Shown here piece by piece: positions 1 through 7,466 of a stretch of 64,000 nucleotides of DNA. The stretch spans positions 1 through 64,000 of the forward strand of contig NZ_JABJWC010000013.1 in the NCBI RefSeq assembly GCF_013155395.1, written 5' to 3'. The notes under the pieces are model-generated. The model saw nothing but the letters and a program-made list of their open reading frames with translations. It was not told the DNA's origin and searched no databases. How positions within the stretch are numbered: the stretch's first letter is position 1; each line of letters starts with the position of its first letter. Source of the DNA: Komagataeibacter melomenusus. GTDB lineage: Bacteria; Pseudomonadota; Alphaproteobacteria; Acetobacterales; Acetobacteraceae. The position numbers and the translations under genes were made by a program.

Positions 1-36
1 GCCATCTGGTCCGGCGTTAACCCCGGACCAGATGGC
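1..36. repeat. Perfect 14-bp inverted repeat at window edge
   Basis: Arms GCCATCTGGTCCGG (1-14) and CCGGACCAGATGGC (23-36) are perfect inverted copies separated by 8 nt. There is no T tract on either side, so this is not a clear terminator. It lies just beyond the broken end of the DUF262 gene and could belong to whatever sequence truncated that gene, but no mobile element can be identified because the window starts here. Confidence 0.6.
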
Positions 37-88
37 CAACAGCAACGCCGTCAGAATGGCGGCATAACAACAACCGGGTATAGCTTAT

Positions 89-820
89 TCAAACCCAAAA
101 ACTGTCCGAACAGACGGGTCCACCTCTGCTGGGCAGGCGCTCCCAATGATCAACGGCCTCTGCCTTGCGACACGCCTCATGCTCGGCAAATTCGCGCAGA
201 TGGAATGCTTTAAGCAGATCGTGAGGTGCCAAATCGCGCCCTCGGGCATTTTGCGAATCAAAGAACTGAAATGCCTCGGAAATATCCTCGAGGACAAAGC
301 AGACCACTTGACATTTATTGAGTAGAAAATCGATTTTCTGCTCATCAAATTCGGAGCGGGCCACTGTTCGATGCAACTCTAGATAATTTCGTCGGAGGTT
401 TACCTCTGAAGCGCGGCTAGGGAAATGCGTCCGCTTCATAAAATCATGGATGGGCTCTCTTAATGCCTCAAGTTGTTGCCGAATATCTTGGCGCTGGAAT
501 TTGGTTACTTTCTCCTTTCTGTCTCGATTTTCTTCGTCCAACACCTCAATCAGCGCCTTGACAGTCAACATCAAAGTCAGGGTTCGTTGCTGACCATCGA
601 CGATATCGAGCTTTCCGTCTTTATCTGTGTGCTGATGAAACACCACAGAGCCCAATCGATAGGCGCTCTTGTTCTGATGGATAACCAGATCGGCAAGGAG
701 ATCAGTGATATTCCGCGCTCCCCAGCGATAAGGGCGTTGATACGTCGGAATAGAAAGTCGCGTCAAAGCCAAAAGTTGACGCACCGAAAGAACCTGATTG
801 TTAATGTTTTCCATCATCAT
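89..820 (-). pseudogene. Truncated GmrSD-type (DUF262) protein
   Basis: The N-terminus carries the DUF262 hallmarks: an IPTYQRPYRWG motif near residue 25 and the DGQQR motif near residue 75, characteristic of the ParB/sulfiredoxin-like domain of GmrS-type, modification-dependent restriction enzymes. Family members usually run to 500 residues or more and carry an HNH-type nuclease domain at the C-terminus. Here homology-like sequence stops near AVDHWE and the frame ends after about 14 unrelated residues, so the nuclease half is missing. The start is a run of three ATG codons (820, 817, 814); the AAGAAG sequence upstream best suits the third. It is most likely an inactive remnant of a defence gene. 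A frameshift or a replacement of the 3' end near position 140-150 are both possible. Confidence 0.75.
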
Positions 821-1048
821 ATCTTCTTAAAAAGCATTCGGCCAAAGAGGTAGTTCTGAGCGTACAAGACGCACAGTTAAATGAGTCTATAAGGCCATGA
901 TTTATAGAACACTTCTAGGTTGACCTGACTTGCAGCCGGAGGCAGTGCATATGATGCTGTCAAAGGTACCGGCAGTATGAATGGTTGCTTTTCCTTATCA
1001 CTGCTCGAGAGTAGACACCCCGCTCTCCTGCCATGCCTGTCATCACTG

Positions 1049-2329
1049 TCATGCTGGGATAAGGAGATGGGATATGGCTTGGATAGGCTTCAATCCCTGA
1101 CCAAAGCGCTTGATTGCCTCGCGGTCTTTCTCAAGCGCCCCATAAGACAGATACCGGACTTTCAGGTCGGCAATCCTGCTGAAGGCCGGCCGCCTCAACT
1201 GTTCCCGCACATCAGCTTCCCGCTTGTCTGGTGCCACAAGAAACAGGCCATCCAAGGCCTGCGCCTCTGACCCGAGAGCAAGATCCAGCATCCGCACGAT
1301 GCCGGAATAAATGGTCGTTGAATGCTCGACTTCGAATGCTGCCACAATCCTGTGGCTTTCCCGGTCCAGCCACAGAACATCGATCAGCCGCACGGATTGC
1401 GCCCCTTGCGTTTCTGTTGTGAACCCAGGCAACACCGACAGGCAGCCATCTCCCAGCTTGCCGTCCCGCCATGGACGACTACGATCATTGGCCGCAATCC
1501 AGACATCGTAACCCAGGGAAAGCCCCAGATCGCGAAGCCAACCCTGAATCTCGGTATGGGTGTGATCCGTTTCCCGCTCTGCTGCCAGGATTCGGGCCTC
1601 TTTTGCGCTTTGCTCCCTCACCTGGTGAAGATCGGCTTCCCAGAGTTTCCGTGCTGTTTCGTTATCCTCGAGAGGCGGCGCTGAATAGCGTCCGCTTCCG
1701 AGGTCAAATAGCAGTCCTCCAATGGCGCCCAGATCATTGGACAGCAGCGAACGATAGGTCGCATTCAGCTTCAGGATACCCTGCCGCATGGCAAGATATT
1801 CCTCCCATCGCCCCAGCTTCACCTTTGATCCGGTCAAGGCGTTATAGCCCTTCACGATCGCCGTATTGAAAGGCGGCATGATCGTGGGATGCAGGAAATA
1901 CAGCAGATTGGCGACAGCTGGTCCCAGTCCTTTTATCTTCCGGGCATCGATTGCATGAATGGCCGAAACCACATGCTCTTCGGTATTGCAGCACAGACAG
2001 GTATCAAGAAGCTGCCCGAATGCTTTCTGATTGGCAGGATTTTCGTAGATATCGGGAATGCGTAGCTTCGGCTTCCACAGGAACGCATGATCCGCTCCCT
2101 TGAATATCTGGCGCTGCTCAGCAATCGAATGGACGACCGTTTCTAGGGAGGAGCCGCGATAAGCGACCCCGAATGTGCCAGCGGTAATCTCGGCGACGAC
2201 CTGCTGCAGACCACGGCGGATAGACCGGAAATTCTTGATACGCTCGTCCCACAGAAACCAGCTCTGATAAGTCCCTGTCGGATCGTCCCGCCAGCGAAGG
2301 ATAAGGTCTCGAATAAGGTCGGTCATCAA
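1049..2329 (-). CDS. Unknown protein with HhH-like and restriction-nuclease-like parts
   Basis: The 426-residue product is not one I can assign to a named family. The middle contains a segment (IKGLGPAVANLLYFL, near residue 135) that resembles a helix-hairpin-helix DNA-binding element. The C-terminal third has the pattern LIDVLWLDRE...AAFEVEHS (near residues 318-340), where an Asp followed by an ExE/ExK-like strand suggests a PD-(D/E)XK-type nuclease core, and the wording 'FEVEHSTTIYSGIVRM' recalls type II restriction-like proteins. A helical region between the two carries charged residues. It stands alone, on the same strand as the truncated DUF262 gene and about 230 bp upstream of it. A defence role is an inference from fold and location. 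Confidence 0.6.
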   Translation of the reverse strand: MMTDLIRDLILRWRDDPTGTYQSWFLWDERIKNFRSIRRGLQQVVAEITAGTFGVAYRGSSLETVVHSIAEQRQIFKGADHAFLWKPKLRIPDIYENPANQKAFGQLLDTCLCCNTEEHVVSAIHAIDARKIKGLGPAVANLLYFLHPTIMPPFNTAIVKGYNALTGSKVKLGRWEEYLAMRQGILKLNATYRSLLSNDLGAIGGLLFDLGSGRYSAPPLEDNETARKLWEADLHQVREQSAKEARILAAERETDHTHTEIQGWLRDLGLSLGYDVWIAANDRSRPWRDGKLGDGCLSVLPGFTTETQGAQSVRLIDVLWLDRESHRIVAAFEVEHSTTIYSGIVRMLDLALGSEAQALDGLFLVAPDKREADVREQLRRPAFSRIADLKVRYLSYGALEKDREAIKRFGQGLKPIQAISHLLIPA

Positions 2330-2398
2330 TCCGGAAACTAAAATTACATTCGCTTCTGAGCCTGATTGTAACAGCGGCTCACGTCAATAACGATAATC

Positions 2399-2555
2399 GC
2401 AAGTGGTTGCGCGGTATGATACCCCCGCTTTGAACTTATTTCCCCTAAGCCTGTGAAATTAAAACAGTTCTCTAGAAGATGACCTCAATTTACGCATAGC
2501 AAAACCCCGCTAAGCCGTTGACTTAGCGGGGTTTCAGAAATTGCAAGTGGTTGCG
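2399..2555. repeat. 13-bp direct repeat bracketing tRNA terminator
   Basis: GCAAGTGGTTGCG occurs at 2399-2411 and again at 2543-2555. The second copy contains the last bases of the tRNA-Met fragment. The first copy may be a residual or secondary attachment core from an earlier integration event; 13 bp could also be chance. Confidence 0.45.
2502..2534 (-). terminator. Rho-independent terminator of tRNA-Met locus
   Basis: Thirteen-bp perfect arms AAACCCCGCTAAG (2502-2514) and CTTAGCGGGGTTT (2522-2534) flank a 7-nt loop; read on the minus strand the hairpin ends in TTTT. It sits 14 bp beyond the 3' end of the tRNA-Met fragment and is presumably the original terminator of that tRNA gene, carried on the chromosomal side of the junction. 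Confidence 0.8.
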
Positions 2556-2592
2556 GGGGCAGGATTTGAACCTGCGGCCTTCAGGTTATGAG
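2548..2592 (-). other. 3' half of tRNA-Met gene, integration attachment site
   Basis: On the minus strand the sequence reads from the CTCATAA anticodon loop through CCTGAAG, the GCAGGTTCAAATCCTGC T arm, the acceptor strand and CCA. That is the 3' half of an elongator tRNA-Met (anticodon CAT). The 5' half is absent: the bases before the loop cannot pair to form the anticodon stem. Such a lone 3' half next to an integrase is the standard signature of one end of an element integrated in a tRNA gene. Because only the 3' half is present and the tRNA points left, the element lies to the right and the intact tRNA should be at the other end. Confidence 0.85.
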
Positions 2593-2767
2593 AAAGATTT
2601 TTTAGCCTACGCTGGCCAGCGCCCGCACCGACAGAATAGCGCCGGACCACGAAAACCCTTTGTTTTTCCTTGAAAAATAGCCCCGTCGGGATACGTCATT
2701 CGTTCACCGACTACGCTCGGTTGCGCTCTCATCTGTTTCCTATGTGTTTCCTACGGTGGAGGCGAGA

Positions 2768-3928
2768 ATGGCCCGGCTCAACAAGAAAACCGTCACGGCG
2801 GCGACGCCCGAAGCAAAAGATTACTTCCTGTGGGATGACAGCATCCCGGCCTTTGCGGTCCGGGTCTGGCCATCGGGCCGCAAGGTCTACGTCATTCACT
2901 ACCGCTCTGGCGGGAGGCTGCGGCGTTACACGATTGGCCAGCATGGCAGCCCGTGGACGGCGGATCTCGCCCGTGATGAAGCCATCAGGATCCTCGCACG
3001 GGTTCATACCGGGGAAAATCCGGCGGATAAACGGTCCGATGACCGCAAGGCCATGACTGTCGCGAGCTTCTCCAGACGCTTTCTCGACGAATATGTCGAT
3101 GTCCACCTGAAACCCAGAACACGGGGAGAGTACAGGCGCTCGGTGGAACTGTTCATTGTCCCGAAATTCGGAAGCTGGCGGATGGCTGACCTTTCGCGAA
3201 CTGAAGTCGTCGAATTCCATGGCAGTTTCCGGCATATCCCCTATCAGGCCAACCGAACGCTAGGCGTTCTGTCAAAGATGTTCAGCCTTGCCGATCTATG
3301 GGGTATCCGCCAGGACGGTGTGAATCCATGCCGGGGCGTCAAACGCTACCGGGAGGAAAGACGCGAGCGTTTCCTCACTAGAGAAGAGTATGCGCGCCTG
3401 GGAAGCAGCCTCGACGAGGCCGCCGAAGATATGCCCGAAGCGGCACTGGCCGTCCGTCTGCTTGCCCTCACGGGTTGCCGGTTGCGGGAAATCCAGACGC
3501 TCCAGTGGGCGCATGTCTGGCTGAATGAAGCCGAACTGCGCCTCCCCGACAGCAAAACCGGAGCAAAAACTGTTCAGTTGGGCACGGTCGCGGTTGATGT
3601 CCTGAAGGCCATCCCTCGCCTGCCCGACAATCCCTATGTCATCACCGGACGCAAGGCTGGCGAATATCTCACCGACCTGCAAAAGCCGTGGCGTCGTATC
3701 CGCAAGGCGGCAGGCCTGGATGGCGTTCGGCTCCACGATCTCCGTCATTCCTTTGCATCGGATGCCCTGGAGATGGGAGCGGACCTGACAATGATCGGCC
3801 GGATGCTGGGCCATAGCGACATCAAGACCACTTCCCGCTACGCCCACCTGAAGCGGGAAAATGTCAAACGCTCGACGGATCAGGTCGCCCAGCGCATTTC
3901 ATCCGCGCTCACCGATGCAAGGATATAG
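2768..3928 (+). CDS. Tyrosine recombinase integrase, P4-like
   Basis: A 386-residue site-specific recombinase that should insert and excise the element at tRNA-Met. The N-terminus resembles the DUF4102 arm-binding domain of P4-type integrases; the C-terminal catalytic domain shows the full set of active residues: R238 (TGCRLRE), K263 (SKTGAK), H323 and R326 (HDLRHSFAS), H349 (LGHSDIKTT) and the nucleophile Y358 (SRYAH). I chose the ATG at 2768 because GGTGGAGGCGAG precedes it; an in-frame ATG at 2744 has no such site. It starts 175 bp from the tRNA-Met fragment and reads away from it, the usual arrangement for an integrase at the element end. No excisionase is adjacent; the small HTH protein at 35832-36083 is a distant candidate. 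Confidence 0.93.
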   Translation: MARLNKKTVTAATPEAKDYFLWDDSIPAFAVRVWPSGRKVYVIHYRSGGRLRRYTIGQHGSPWTADLARDEAIRILARVHTGENPADKRSDDRKAMTVASFSRRFLDEYVDVHLKPRTRGEYRRSVELFIVPKFGSWRMADLSRTEVVEFHGSFRHIPYQANRTLGVLSKMFSLADLWGIRQDGVNPCRGVKRYREERRERFLTREEYARLGSSLDEAAEDMPEAALAVRLLALTGCRLREIQTLQWAHVWLNEAELRLPDSKTGAKTVQLGTVAVDVLKAIPRLPDNPYVITGRKAGEYLTDLQKPWRRIRKAAGLDGVRLHDLRHSFASDALEMGADLTMIGRMLGHSDIKTTSRYAHLKRENVKRSTDQVAQRISSALTDARI

Positions 3929-3984
3929 GCCTGAATGCCGATGATACCCAATCAACAAACCGTCCGTCAGCATTGACCCGCGTT

Positions 3985-5097
3985 TTACGTCTCGGGAAGA
4001 ACCAGCACATAGCTGGTGCTTCTTCCTCCTGCCGCCTCCCTGACCAGAATACCGCGCGATACGAGATCATTGATATCACGCAGGGCGGTATCCGGTGACG
4101 TCTTTGCAAGCTTCGCCCATTTGGATGAGGTTAGCTTACCCTCAAACCCATCGAGCAGACGGTTGAGCATGAGGCGTTGCCGGTCATTGATCGCCTGTCC
4201 GGCCAGATTGTCCCAGAAACGGGCCTTCTGAATGACTTTTCCCAAGACCAGTTCAGCGCGATCAAAGGCGCGATCCAGCGCTCCCAGAAACCAGTGCAGC
4301 CAGGACGTGATGTCCATATCCCCCTTCTGGGTAGCCTCAAGGATTGCGTAATAATCCTTCCGTTCCTGCCGGATCTGGGCCGACAGGCTGTAGAAACGCT
4401 GGTCCGTCTGTTCCGAACGCGCCAGCATGAGGTCACCGATGGCCCGTGCCATGCGCCCGTTTCCGTCCTCAAACGGATGAATGGTGACAAACCACAGGTG
4501 TGCGACGGCTGCCTTCAGCACAGGATCAAGCGCTTGCCCGGCATTGCACCAGTTGAGGAAGGCCTGCATCTCTGCGGGCACCCTGCTGGCTGTCGGCGCC
4601 TCATAATGAACCTTCTCCCGTCCGACCGCGCCAGACACGACCTGCATCGGGCCGGTTCTGTCATCACGCCACTCTCCGACCAGAATGCGTGCCATGCCGT
4701 TTCGGCCAGTGGGAAACAAAGCCGCATGCCAGGCGAACAGCCTCTCCTTGGTCAACGAATCGGCATAATGCCGGGTCGCATCCAGCATCATCTCCACGAC
4801 GCCTTCAACATCCCGATCCACCTGCGCCAGCGCGCCGATATCCATGCCCAGTCGCCGGGCAATGGAAGAGCGCACCTGCTCACGATCGAGGTTTTCGCCC
4901 TCGATCTCGCTCGACTTGATGACATCTTCCGTCAGGGTCTGGAGCACGGCCTCCGACCGAAAGTCGAAGCCAAGGCTTTCCATACGACCCAGAAGGCGCC
5001 CCTGCCGGTGACGCACGGCGGCCAGTTCTTGGGAAATGCTATCCTTGTCCCACCGAAAGTCCGGCCAGTTTCCGTGCTGATAAATGTATCGCGCCAT
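3985..5097 (-). CDS. Fic family protein (AMPylase-type)
   Basis: The 370-residue protein carries the Fic core motif HPFEDGNGR (residues 207-215), which in this family binds ATP and transfers AMP or a related group to target proteins. An inhibitory (S/T)xxxE(G/N) motif lies near the N-terminus as SSEIEG (62-67), the class II arrangement in which the inhibitory helix is part of the same protein. The N-terminal 80 residues resemble the DUF4172 domain, and the C-terminus (about 300-365) looks like a winged helix (TALRDINDLVSRGILVRE). It is transcribed towards the integrase and ends 57 bp from it. The role on the element is unknown; toxin-like or regulatory AMPylation is possible. Confidence 0.9.
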   Translation of the reverse strand: MARYIYQHGNWPDFRWDKDSISQELAAVRHRQGRLLGRMESLGFDFRSEAVLQTLTEDVIKSSEIEGENLDREQVRSSIARRLGMDIGALAQVDRDVEGVVEMMLDATRHYADSLTKERLFAWHAALFPTGRNGMARILVGEWRDDRTGPMQVVSGAVGREKVHYEAPTASRVPAEMQAFLNWCNAGQALDPVLKAAVAHLWFVTIHPFEDGNGRMARAIGDLMLARSEQTDQRFYSLSAQIRQERKDYYAILEATQKGDMDITSWLHWFLGALDRAFDRAELVLGKVIQKARFWDNLAGQAINDRQRLMLNRLLDGFEGKLTSSKWAKLAKTSPDTALRDINDLVSRGILVREAAGGRSTSYVLVLPET

Positions 5098-5654
5098 ATT
5101 CCCTGCACTCCTTGCGGAGAATATGGCGCTTAATCACCGCAAACCGCAAGGCTATATCCGCATGATATGCGGTGAATAAATTCATTATCCCTGCACACAT
5201 ACTGGTCGAGCGCCTGACAGAGGAACTCCCGCTGCCTTTTCCACCTGTCCCGCAAAGCTGTGCCGCCTTTTGCACACCAGATCATCCTTCACCCTTCTTC
5301 CCGACGGAAAAATGACTGCAATACAGGGAGTGGAATGTCCGGTTCTGGCATAGAGCTCAAAATACCGGACATTCATTCGGACTGATGTGGGCTTTCAATT
5401 GTTCTCAATGAGAACAAGACCTGTAAACGATTTAGAGCGAGGCCCCCTGCCAGCTTGGGGGTTTTTAATTATAACTCCCACTCGATTGTTAATGGGAAGG
5501 ACAACTAGGCACCTTACCTGACATGGATCAGATCGTGGTGATAAAGTTCTATACCATAAAAAATATCGTCTTCAGGAATTCTCACGCTGGTGTCTGTTTC
5601 TCGCACTACTGATACGTATTTTGGCGCTATGCTCAGAAATACAAAGCAACCAGA
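5098..5654. other. Intergenic region with palindromes, no gene seen
   Basis: No convincing coding sequence. It holds a 10-bp inverted repeat GAATGTCCGG (5333-5342)/CCGGACATTC (5365-5374), an 8-bp palindrome TTGTTCTC-AAT-GAGAACAA (5399-5417) and the hairpin listed at 5443. The palindromes could be operators for the Fic gene, whose start lies at 5097, but they are 230 bp or more upstream. Confidence 0.5.
5443..5466 (+). terminator. Orphan terminator-like hairpin
   Basis: CCCCC, a 9-nt loop and GGGGG are followed by TTTTTAATTA on the plus strand. No plus-strand gene ends nearby (the closest is the integrase, 1.5 kb upstream), so it might terminate a short untranslated RNA or be a remnant. Confidence 0.45.
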
Positions 5655-7292
5655 TCAACTTGGTGCACCGTGTTCCCGCCCATCTGAAATTCCCCCATTT
5701 TTCTTCAGTTCAGAGAATTTTTCTGCCATCGTCGGATTGCCCTTCGTTAGCCGCTTGATCGTAACATCCTGAGCTTTGTTATTTGCAAGACGAAGATTTC
5801 TGTCTGCGCCAAGCAAGGCATCTTTCGTTTTTTGCAAATGGTCAATCGACTTGTCAATTTCATCGATTGCAGTTTGGAAACGTCGAGATGCTAAATCGTA
5901 GTTTTTACCAAACGCCGTCTTGAAGTCCTCAAGCTGATCCTCAAAGTTCGTCACATCAATGTTTTGCGCTTTTACGAGAGCGAGTTCCGATTTGTATTGG
6001 AGCGAATTTATTGCTGCGTTCCGCAGGAGCGTAATGATAGGAATAAAAAACTGTGGTCGGACAACATACATTTTCGGATAGCGATGGGATACATCTACAA
6101 TCCCACTGTTGTACAGCTCACTGTCAGGCTCAAGCAATGAGACAAGAATCGCATACTCACACCCTTTCTCAATCCGATCTTTATCGAGCTCCTTAAAAAA
6201 ATCCTCGTTCTTATTCTTTGTCGCCGTGTGATCGTTCTCATTCTTCATTTCGAACATGATCGAGACAATCTCCGTGCCAGCTTCATCTGAGTCACGAAAA
6301 ATGTAGTCACCTTTACTGCCGGTCCGAACGTCGTTGTCCTTCTCGAAATACGCCCTCGGAAACGCAGTGGCGCGAATACGGTTGAACTCCGTCTCGCAAT
6401 GTTGCTCTAGGGTTTCGCCAACCATTTTGGTAGACAAACGCGCCTTCATGTCCCGGAGTCGCTCAATCGCATCATCACGGTCTTTAATCTGCGTCTCATA
6501 CTTGTCCTTGAGCGACTTCTCGGCAAGCTGTTTCTCAAGTTTGGATCGATCGAGGCCCGTTTTCAGTGCGTCGCGTTCCTTCTCGATCACGTTGACCGCC
6601 TCGGTAATCGCCAGCTTACGCTCAATCTGGGCAGCCTCTAATTGGGCCTTCAAACCTTGAATTTCTACATCCTTGGTAGCTGCAGCTTTATGTAGCTCGT
6701 TTGCAAGCTTGGCCTCGGCTAACTCATAGGAGGCTTGCTTGTCACGTTTCACTTGTTCAAGTTCATTCGCGAGCGTGTCACGTTCTTTCTCCACCTCTCC
6801 CAAGGCTTCTGCCACAGCGAGTTGCCGCGCCACATCAGCCGCATCAAGCTTGGATTTCAGATCCTGAACCTCAGCATCCTTAACTGCAGTTGCTCTTTGC
6901 AATTCGTTCAGTAGCTTTGTTTCAGCCAACTCGGCTGCAGCTTGTTTATCCCGTCTCGCCTGCTCAAGCTCGTTCGAGAGCAAATCACGCTCTTTTTCGA
7001 CGATAGCTAGCGCTTCCGCCACAGCGAGTTGTCGGGCCACTTCACCAGCGTCGAGTTTGGCCTTCAGTTCTTGAATTTCGGCATTTTTGGCTGATGCAGC
7101 TTGTTGCAACTCGCTAGTCGCCTTGGTCTTGGCCAGTTCAAGAGCGTTCTGCTTGTCTTGTTCAGCCAACGCCAGACGCTCGTGCAACTGCGCTTCGAAT
7201 TCGCTATCGTGAACTTGTTTAAGGATATCCGCATAACCAGACTCATCGATTTTAAAAGCCTTCCCACAGTGCGGACAAATAATCTCATGCAT
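5655..7292 (-). CDS. DUF2130 protein with tandem coiled-coil repeats
   Basis: A 545-residue protein of the DUF2130 family. It opens with a zinc-ribbon-like CPHCG (residues 6-10) followed by a long coiled coil and then the conserved domain (about 290-440), which contains a nuclease-like [11 protein letters not shown]...IMFEMKNE pattern, where the Asp and the ExK would suit a PD-(D/E)XK fold. The coiled coil is built from a 69-residue unit repeated in tandem (starting at residues 70, 139 and 208, with a partial unit before residue 70), each with variants of [17 protein letters not shown] and NELEQ. The C-terminus is again helical. It lies just downstream of the ABC-3C operon on the same strand, 174 bp away, and might be co-transcribed. 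Function of the family is not established. Confidence 0.8.
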   Translation of the reverse strand: MHEIICPHCGKAFKIDESGYADILKQVHDSEFEAQLHERLALAEQDKQNALELAKTKATSELQQAASAKNAEIQELKAKLDAGEVARQLAVAEALAIVEKERDLLSNELEQARRDKQAAAELAETKLLNELQRATAVKDAEVQDLKSKLDAADVARQLAVAEALGEVEKERDTLANELEQVKRDKQASYELAEAKLANELHKAAATKDVEIQGLKAQLEAAQIERKLAITEAVNVIEKERDALKTGLDRSKLEKQLAEKSLKDKYETQIKDRDDAIERLRDMKARLSTKMVGETLEQHCETEFNRIRATAFPRAYFEKDNDVRTGSKGDYIFRDSDEAGTEIVSIMFEMKNENDHTATKNKNEDFFKELDKDRIEKGCEYAILVSLLEPDSELYNSGIVDVSHRYPKMYVVRPQFFIPIITLLRNAAINSLQYKSELALVKAQNIDVTNFEDQLEDFKTAFGKNYDLASRRFQTAIDEIDKSIDHLQKTKDALLGADRNLRLANNKAQDVTIKRLTKGNPTMAEKFSELKKNGGISDGREHGAPS

Positions 7293-7466
7293 GCTTATTT
7301 ACCTTCCACCTTTGTCAAGATTTTCCGATGCGTCGCCGGCGCCGTCCCTTCGCTCTTGAGAATGAAGGCGTCCAGCAAGCAAGTTGATTTTTAGCTAGGC
7401 TAGCTGCCATCTCTAGGATCGAGAATGATCCGCATTACCATTACGAAAATCCAGCTCTACTAGCTT

